From assembly GCA_964418645.1 (NCBI GenBank), contig CAYQME010000010.1, forward strand, positions 1-57,049: a DNA stretch of 57,049 nucleotides. Reading direction: 5' to 3'. Source of the stretch: JAADHG01 sp964418645 (GTDB lineage: Bacteria > Bacteroidota > Bacteroidia > Flavobacteriales > Flavobacteriaceae). Under the pieces are notes generated by a model. That model ran no database searches, was not told where the DNA came from, and saw nothing but the letters and a program-made list of their open reading frames with translations. The position numbers and the translations under genes were made by a program. Positions 52,833 to 57,049 of the stretch are shown one piece after another; position 1 is the stretch's first letter, and each line of letters starts with the position of its first letter.

Positions 52833-55424
52833 ATGAAAAAAAAATATGTAGTTTTGGCAATTCAAAAACCGAGCCATACTGTTACAAAAATACATCTAAA
52901 AGCGTTGCGAACAAATATCTTTCACATACTTTTTACCTTTAGTTTTACTGTGTTTATAAACACTTTTAGCTATGCGCAAGATATTCCGCCAACCAAAACT
53001 AAAATAAAGCCCATAGCTAAAAAAGATACTACGGTTGTGGCAATAGATTCCTTAATTGCTAATAAACCAGAATTAAACCCTAGGACACAGGATACTGTAA
53101 AATTAGATTCTATTATACCTAAAGAAGGGTTTTTAAAAGGCATTGTTAAGTATACTGCCAGTGAATACGTATCTATAAATCAACGCACTCAAAAAATTTA
53201 TTTACACGATAAAGCCAAAATAAATTACGAGGATATGGAAATTACAGCAGGTATTATTGTTATTGATTATGCTAAGAATGAAGTATATGCAGGACGCTTA
53301 AAAGATACATTAGGCAATTACAGTCAAGCACCCGTTTTTAAACAAGGTAGTGACGTTGTAGAACCTGATTCTATCCGATTTAATTTTGATACGCAAAAAG
53401 CATTGATTTTCAATTCCAGAACCGAGCAAAGTGGTGGCTACATAATAGCAGATCTTACTAAGAAAGAAAACGATTCAGTATATTTTATTAAACGCGGTAA
53501 GTTTACCACTTCAGAAGATCAAGAAAACCCAGACTATTATTTTTTAATGCGCAATGCAAAAGTTGTTCCAGGCAAAAAAGTAGTAACAGGATTAACAAAC
53601 ATGTTTATTGCGGATGTACCAACACCAATAGGGATGCCTTTTGCTTATTTTCCACTAACCAAAAAGCGTACTTCTGGCGTTATTTTTCCATCTTTCGGAC
53701 AAAATAATGACAGAGGATATAATATTCAAAATGGAGGCTATTATTTTGCTGTTAGTGATTATTTTGATTTAACCGTTTTAGGCGATTATTACACTAATGG
53801 TAGNNNNNNNNNNNNNNNNNNNNNNNNNNNNNNNNNNNNNNNNNNNNNNNNNNNNNNNNNNNNNNNNNNNNNNNNNNNNNNNNNNNNNNNNNNNNNNNNN
53901 NNNTATTCAAAAACGTTTCAAGGTGAACCGCAAGTAAATGTAAGTTTAACGGCTACACATTCACAAAATACAAATACAGAAACTATTAATATGACACTCC
54001 CTACATTTCAAGGTAGTGTGGGTAGGATTTTTCCCTTTGCGCCTAAAGTTGGTAGTAAAAAAGGGATTCTACAAAATATAAACTTGCAATACAATGTGCG
54101 TGGGGAAAATAGGATTGAAACCACCGACTCGTTATTCTTTAAAAAAGAAATGTTTGATGATGCCAAAGTGGGTATGCAGCACAGTATTCCCATAAGCACC
54201 AACTTTAAAGTATTTAAATATTTTAGTATGAGTGCCAGTACTAATTATCAAGAAACATGGACACTTAACACAATTGAAAAATCTTTTGATATCCCTAACC
54301 AAGAAGTTGTTGTTACTGATAAAAAAGGGTTTGATGCTTTTAGAACTTATAATTTTAGCACCAGTTTAGGAACTACAATTTATGGTATGTTTGATTTTGG
54401 TGAGGATAAAAAAATACAAGCTATACGGCATGTTATGAGACCGTCAATAAGTTATAGTATTTCTCCTGCATTTTCTCAATATTATGATTCTTATGAAGTT
54501 GTTGACGCAGACGGCACCACACAAGATGAAGTAGAATATACCCGCTTTGAACAATCTATTTTTGGAGCTCCTGGAAATACTTATTCTAGCTCGATAGGAC
54601 TTTCTTTAAGTAATATATTTGAAGCAAAAGTAAGAGATAAGGATAGCACGGCAACCGAACCCAAAAAAATTACGCTCCTCAATAATTTAAACTTTTCAAC
54701 ATCGTACAACATTTCTGCAGATTCTTTACGATGGAGCCCTGTTAGAATGACAGGAGGAACTCAAATTTTTAATAATAAGATGAGCATAAATTTTGGAGCA
54801 ACTCTTGATCCTTATGCATTAGATAATAATAACAATAAAATTAACATATTCAACATTAATAATGGCGGGAGTTTATTTAGACTTACTAGTGCTAATATAA
54901 CAGCAAACTACACCTTATCAAGTAGAAATAATAAAGATAGACCTGAAGACCAAGCTGCAAGAGAAGAATCCAGACGCAGTGGAGGACGTGACGATGATTT
55001 ATTTGGAAAGCCGCAAGATTTTGCTGATAACAGGCTTACGCCAGGCAATGACGATGATGAAAAGGAAAAACCAAGCGCCATGTACAGCTATAAAATACCT
55101 TGGAATTTACGAATTGCCTATGCTGTAAATTATTCCAATACACGGCGACAGAATGAAATATCATCACATTCTCTGATGTTTTCTGGGGATATTGATATTT
55201 CACCACGTTGGACTATTGGTGCTTCATCAGGTTACGATTTAAAAAATAATGGCATCACATACACGCAATTACGCTTTGAACGCGATCTATCGAGTTGGCG
55301 TATGAATTTTTCTTGGATTCCGTTTAGCACAAATACCTCTTGGAATTTCTTTATTGGTATAAAATCTGGTATTCTAAAGGATATTAAATATGATAAACGC
55401 AGACAACGCGATAGACAGCTTTAG
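52833..55424 (+). CDS. lptD: LptD-like outer-membrane LPS assembly protein, interrupted by a scaffold gap
   Basis: A predicted outer-membrane beta-barrel protein that inserts lipopolysaccharide at the cell surface. The signal peptide has a long N-region and hydrophobic core (28-48, ending SYA-Q). Residues about 90-240 form an OstA-like periplasmic domain (KINYEDMEITAGIIVIDYAKNEVYAGRL and ADVPTPIGMPFAYFPLTKKRTSGVIFPSFG). The rest is a large barrel with repeated amphipathic strands and an Arg/Asp-rich loop (DRPEDQAAREESRRSGGRDDD, about 705-725). Exactly 100 N (53804-53903) replace about 34 codons, so the true length and the continuity of the frame across the gap are unknown. It is divergent from the amidase gene. 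Confidence 0.85.
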   Translation: MKKKYVVLAIQKPSHTVTKIHLKALRTNIFHILFTFSFTVFINTFSYAQDIPPTKTKIKPIAKKDTTVVAIDSLIANKPELNPRTQDTVKLDSIIPKEGFLKGIVKYTASEYVSINQRTQKIYLHDKAKINYEDMEITAGIIVIDYAKNEVYAGRLKDTLGNYSQAPVFKQGSDVVEPDSIRFNFDTQKALIFNSRTEQSGGYIIADLTKKENDSVYFIKRGKFTTSEDQENPDYYFLMRNAKVVPGKKVVTGLTNMFIADVPTPIGMPFAYFPLTKKRTSGVIFPSFGQNNDRGYNIQNGGYYFAVSDYFDLTVLGDYYTNGXXXXXXXXXXXXXXXXXXXXXXXXXXXXXXXXXXYSKTFQGEPQVNVSLTATHSQNTNTETINMTLPTFQGSVGRIFPFAPKVGSKKGILQNINLQYNVRGENRIETTDSLFFKKEMFDDAKVGMQHSIPISTNFKVFKYFSMSASTNYQETWTLNTIEKSFDIPNQEVVVTDKKGFDAFRTYNFSTSLGTTIYGMFDFGEDKKIQAIRHVMRPSISYSISPAFSQYYDSYEVVDADGTTQDEVEYTRFEQSIFGAPGNTYSSSIGLSLSNIFEAKVRDKDSTATEPKKITLLNNLNFSTSYNISADSLRWSPVRMTGGTQIFNNKMSINFGATLDPYALDNNNNKINIFNINNGGSLFRLTSANITANYTLSSRNNKDRPEDQAAREESRRSGGRDDDLFGKPQDFADNRLTPGNDDDEKEKPSAMYSYKIPWNLRIAYAVNYSNTRRQNEISSHSLMFSGDIDISPRWTIGASSGYDLKNNGITYTQLRFERDLSSWRMNFSWIPFSTNTSWNFFIGIKSGILKDIKYDKRRQRDRQL
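53804..53903. other. Scaffold gap (100 N)
   Basis: A run of exactly 100 N, the usual placeholder for a gap of unknown size. It falls inside lptD, just after the OstA-like domain. Any statement about that part of the protein is unsupported. Confidence 0.98.
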
Positions 55425-55484
55425 ATTAAATAGATATTGATTTGTGAATTTATAAAAAATTAATAGTAAAGAATAAATAATGAG

Positions 55485-55504
55485 ATTTCTTCTTTCGAAG
55501 AAAT
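55485..55504. other. Small hairpin between lptD and ridA
   Basis: An 8-base perfect stem (atttcttc 55485-55492 with gaagaaat 55497-55504) with a 4-base loop lies 61 bases past the lptD stop and 18 bases before the ridA start. It has no U tract, so it is a weak terminator at best or an RNA element before ridA. Confidence 0.35.
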
Positions 55505-55522
55505 GATATAAAAACTATTTTA

Positions 55523-55903
55523 ATGAAAACAATAATTACAACTACTAAAGCACCTGCTCCAATTGGTCCTTATAGTCAAGCTGTTTTAAGTGATAATACA
55601 CTTTACACCTCTGGGCAAGTTGCTTTTAATCCAGAAACAGGAGAACTGGTTTTAAGCGACATAAAAACTGAAACAAAACAAGTAATGAATAACATGAAAG
55701 CAGTTTTAGAAGCTGCCGGAATGCATTTTGAAAATGTAGTAAAGTCCTCTATTTTTATTAGCGATATGACTAATTTCACACAAATAAATGAAGTCTATGG
55801 AAGCTACTTTGACGAAGCCTCTGCTCCTGCTCGCGAAACCGTTCAAGTAGCACGCTTACCCAAAGATGTGAATGTAGAAATTAGCATGATTGCTGTGAAG
55901 TAA
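55523..55903 (+). CDS. ridA: RidA family reactive enamine/imine deaminase
   Basis: A cytosolic trimeric protein of 126 residues that hydrolyses 2-aminoacrylate and related reactive enamines formed by PLP enzymes. Diagnostic features are APIGPYSQAV (12-21), LYTSGQVAFNPETGEL (27-42), the long helix KQVMNNMKAVLEAAGMHFENVVK, and the C-terminal APARETVQVARLPKDVNVEISMIAV with the substrate-binding Arg104 and Glu119, equivalent to Arg105 and Glu120 of E. coli RidA. Length is standard. It follows lptD, as seen in other Bacteroidota, but with its own 98-base upstream region. Confidence 0.95.
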   Translation: MKTIITTTKAPAPIGPYSQAVLSDNTLYTSGQVAFNPETGELVLSDIKTETKQVMNNMKAVLEAAGMHFENVVKSSIFISDMTNFTQINEVYGSYFDEASAPARETVQVARLPKDVNVEISMIAVK

Positions 55904-55933
55904 TGCAGTATGTTAATAAATTATTTTTGAAAA

Positions 55934-55968
55934 TTGACAATCTTTGATTTTCAAATTTAATACCTTTG
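55934..55968 (+). promoter_or_regulatory. Bacteroidota-type promoter of guaC, with an overlapping inverted repeat
   Basis: TTG (55934-55936), a 24-base spacer and TACCTTTG (55961-55968), an exact TAnnTTTG, 25 bases before the guaC start. A 9-base inverted repeat (tttgaaaat 55926-55934 with attttcaaa 55947-55955) overlaps the -33 region and could be an operator. Confidence 0.55.
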
Positions 55969-55993
55969 GATGTAACCAAATACATCAAAGATA

Positions 55994-57034
55994 ATGCGCA
56001 TAGAACAGGACTTAAAGTTAGGCTTCAAAGATGTTATGATTCGCCCTAAACGTTCTACTTTAAAAAGCCGATCACAAGTTTCATTAGGACGAGAGTTTAC
56101 ATTTTTACATGCTCATAATAATTGGGAAGGTATCCCTATTATTGCTGCAAATATGGATACTGTAGGTACTTTTGAAATAGCAACAGTACTTGCTAAAAAC
56201 AAATTAATTACAGCGATTCATAAACATTACTCCATTACCGATTGGAATGTGTTTATGTCAAATGCTCTCGATAGTATTACAGATTATTTAGCGATAAGTA
56301 CAGGGATAAAGCCCAAAGATGTAGAAAAACTAAATACTATACTCAGTTTTAACACGCGTATTAAATTTATTTGTATTGATGTTGCCAATGGCTATACCGA
56401 ACGTTTTGCCGATTTTGTAAAGCAAACTCGAGACACTTATCCTGACAAGGTTATTATTGCTGGTAATGTAGTTACAGGCGAAATGGTTGAAGAATTACTA
56501 CTTGCAGGAGCCGATATTATAAAGGTTGGTATTGGTCCGGGTTCTGTGTGTACAACACGCGTAAAAACAGGTGTTGGTTACCCACAATTATCTGCAATTA
56601 TAGAGTGTGCTGATGCAGCGCATGGCTTGGGCGGGCAAATTATTAGTGATGGTGGTTGTGCATATCCTGGTGATATTGCCAAAGCCTTTGGTGCAGGAGC
56701 CGATTTTGTAATGCTTGGAGGTATGTTTGCTGGACATACCGAAAGTGGTGGCGAAATGGTAGAACGCAATGGCAAACCTTACAAGCAATTTTATGGCATG
56801 AGCTCTAGTAAAGCAATGAAAAAACATGTTGGCGAAGTTGCAGAATACAGAGCAAGCGAAGGAAAAATTGTAGATGTCCCTTTTAAAGGAAATGTTGATA
56901 CGACATTGCAAGATATTTTGGGAGGATTACGTAGTACTTGTACTTATGTTGGAGCACAACGCTTAAAAGAGCTCACCAAACGCACTACGTTTATAAGAGT
57001 TGCTGAACAAGAAAACAGGGTTTATACGGAGTAG
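55994..57034 (+). CDS. guaC: GMP reductase
   Basis: Reduces GMP to IMP with NADPH, releasing ammonia, and so balances guanine and adenine nucleotides. The 346 residues match the GuaC branch of the IMPDH/GMPR family: the opening DLKLGFKDVMIRPKRSTLKSRSQVSLGREF, AANMDTVGTFEIA, KVGIGPGSVCTTRVKTGVGYPQ with the catalytic Cys at residue 186 (as in the E. coli enzyme), DGGCAYPGDIAKAFGAGADFVMLGGMFAGHTESGGE, and the C-terminal GGLRSTCTYVGA. IMP dehydrogenase would have CBS domains, which are absent. The gene ends 15 bases before the window edge; the same repeat that brackets the serine hydrolase begins 1 base after its stop. Confidence 0.95.
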   Translation: MRIEQDLKLGFKDVMIRPKRSTLKSRSQVSLGREFTFLHAHNNWEGIPIIAANMDTVGTFEIATVLAKNKLITAIHKHYSITDWNVFMSNALDSITDYLAISTGIKPKDVEKLNTILSFNTRIKFICIDVANGYTERFADFVKQTRDTYPDKVIIAGNVVTGEMVEELLLAGADIIKVGIGPGSVCTTRVKTGVGYPQLSAIIECADAAHGLGGQIISDGGCAYPGDIAKAFGAGADFVMLGGMFAGHTESGGEMVERNGKPYKQFYGMSSSKAMKKHVGEVAEYRASEGKIVDVPFKGNVDTTLQDILGGLRSTCTYVGAQRLKELTKRTTFIRVAEQENRVYTE

Positions 57035-57035
57035 T

Positions 57036-57049
57036 TTCGCTTATCGGTT
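57036..57049 (+). repeat. Third copy of the CGCTTATCGG repeat at the window end
   Basis: ttcgcttatcggtt continues to the window edge. It is identical over 12 bases to the reverse complement of the right repeat of the serine hydrolase segment, and over 12 (ttcgcttatcgg) to the left one. What follows is outside the window. Confidence 0.55.

Noticed and set aside
56588..56911. Minus-strand open frame inside guaC
   Set aside because: It is antisense to a fully conserved enzyme; Cys/His/Thr-rich translation without family features.
1..57049. tRNA, rRNA, CRISPR array, prophage or transposase gene
   Set aside because: I looked for cloverleaf sequences, regularly spaced repeats and phage or transposase motifs in the intergenic spaces and proteins and saw none.

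Overview
The window looks like a chromosomal segment of a marine member of the Flavobacteriaceae (Bacteroidota). The evidence is very AT-rich DNA, start codons without Shine-Dalgarno sequences, several promoters of the Bacteroidota type (TTG, a spacer of about 20-24 bases, TAnnTTTG), BshA of the bacillithiol pathway, and families typical of the group (fused alpha/beta 2-oxoacid dehydrogenase E1, many secreted S9/S41/S15 peptidases, a GH3-beta-lactamase fusion, an EF-G-like paralogue, MutS2 without Smr). The genus cannot be fixed from the sequence. There is one run of exactly 100 N inside lptD, so the window crosses a scaffold join. I see no rRNA, tRNA, CRISPR array or transposase gene.

Layout. 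0.2-5 kb: a cold-shock-domain protein, a decayed lipoprotein gene, and an EF-G-like GTPase with a small helical protein. 4.2-6.9 kb: a pseudouridine salvage pair (psuK-psuG, overlapping by ATGA) divergent from a BtpA/SgcQ-family TIM barrel. 7-25 kb: secreted or lipoprotein peptidases and hydrolases (S41-TPR, S9, sortilin-like beta-propeller protein, CocE/NonD hydrolase, S9A oligopeptidase, M19 dipeptidase) mixed with an oxidoreductase, a helicase, a membrane protein and an ExbD-like protein. Inside this stretch, 8.8-9.2 kb holds a short transcription unit with its own promoter and terminator that encodes tiny, strongly basic peptides. Two of them are 28-residue paralogues; I recognise no family for them. 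25-35 kb: 2-oxoacid dehydrogenase, SUI1 factor, DUF1835 protein, a decayed ABC substrate-binding protein, uracil-DNA glycosylase, a serine hydrolase gene bracketed by an inverted repeat, a formyltransferase, MutS2 and a DCC-family protein. 35-39 kb: a tight four-gene operon (GshB-like ATP-grasp ligase, sulfurtransferase, N-formylglutamate amidohydrolase-like protein, QEGLA/HExxxH metallopeptidase-like protein). 39-47 kb: a dicarboxylate/cation symporter, chorismate synthase, a beta-barrel protein, a PrcB-like pseudogene, BshA and GH3-beta-lactamase. 47-57 kb: a seven-gene minus-strand run of envelope and redox genes (amidase, MlaD-like, membrane Fe-S protein, CCG-domain protein and small partners), divergent from lptD, then ridA and guaC.

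How the genes work together. The recurrent themes are extracellular peptide breakdown and uptake; nucleoside salvage (psuK/psuG, guaC); low-molecular-weight thiol or formyl-amino-acid chemistry (bshA and the 35-39 kb operon); and outer-membrane/peptidoglycan maintenance (lptD, mlaD-like, amidase, NagZ-like GH3).

The most unusual items are the tandem micro-peptides with a degenerate fourth copy at 30.1 kb, the inverted-repeat-bounded serine hydrolase whose repeat recurs at the right end of the window, the four-gene 35-39 kb operon, and three genes inactivated mainly by in-frame nonsense codons while their downstream reading frames remain intact.
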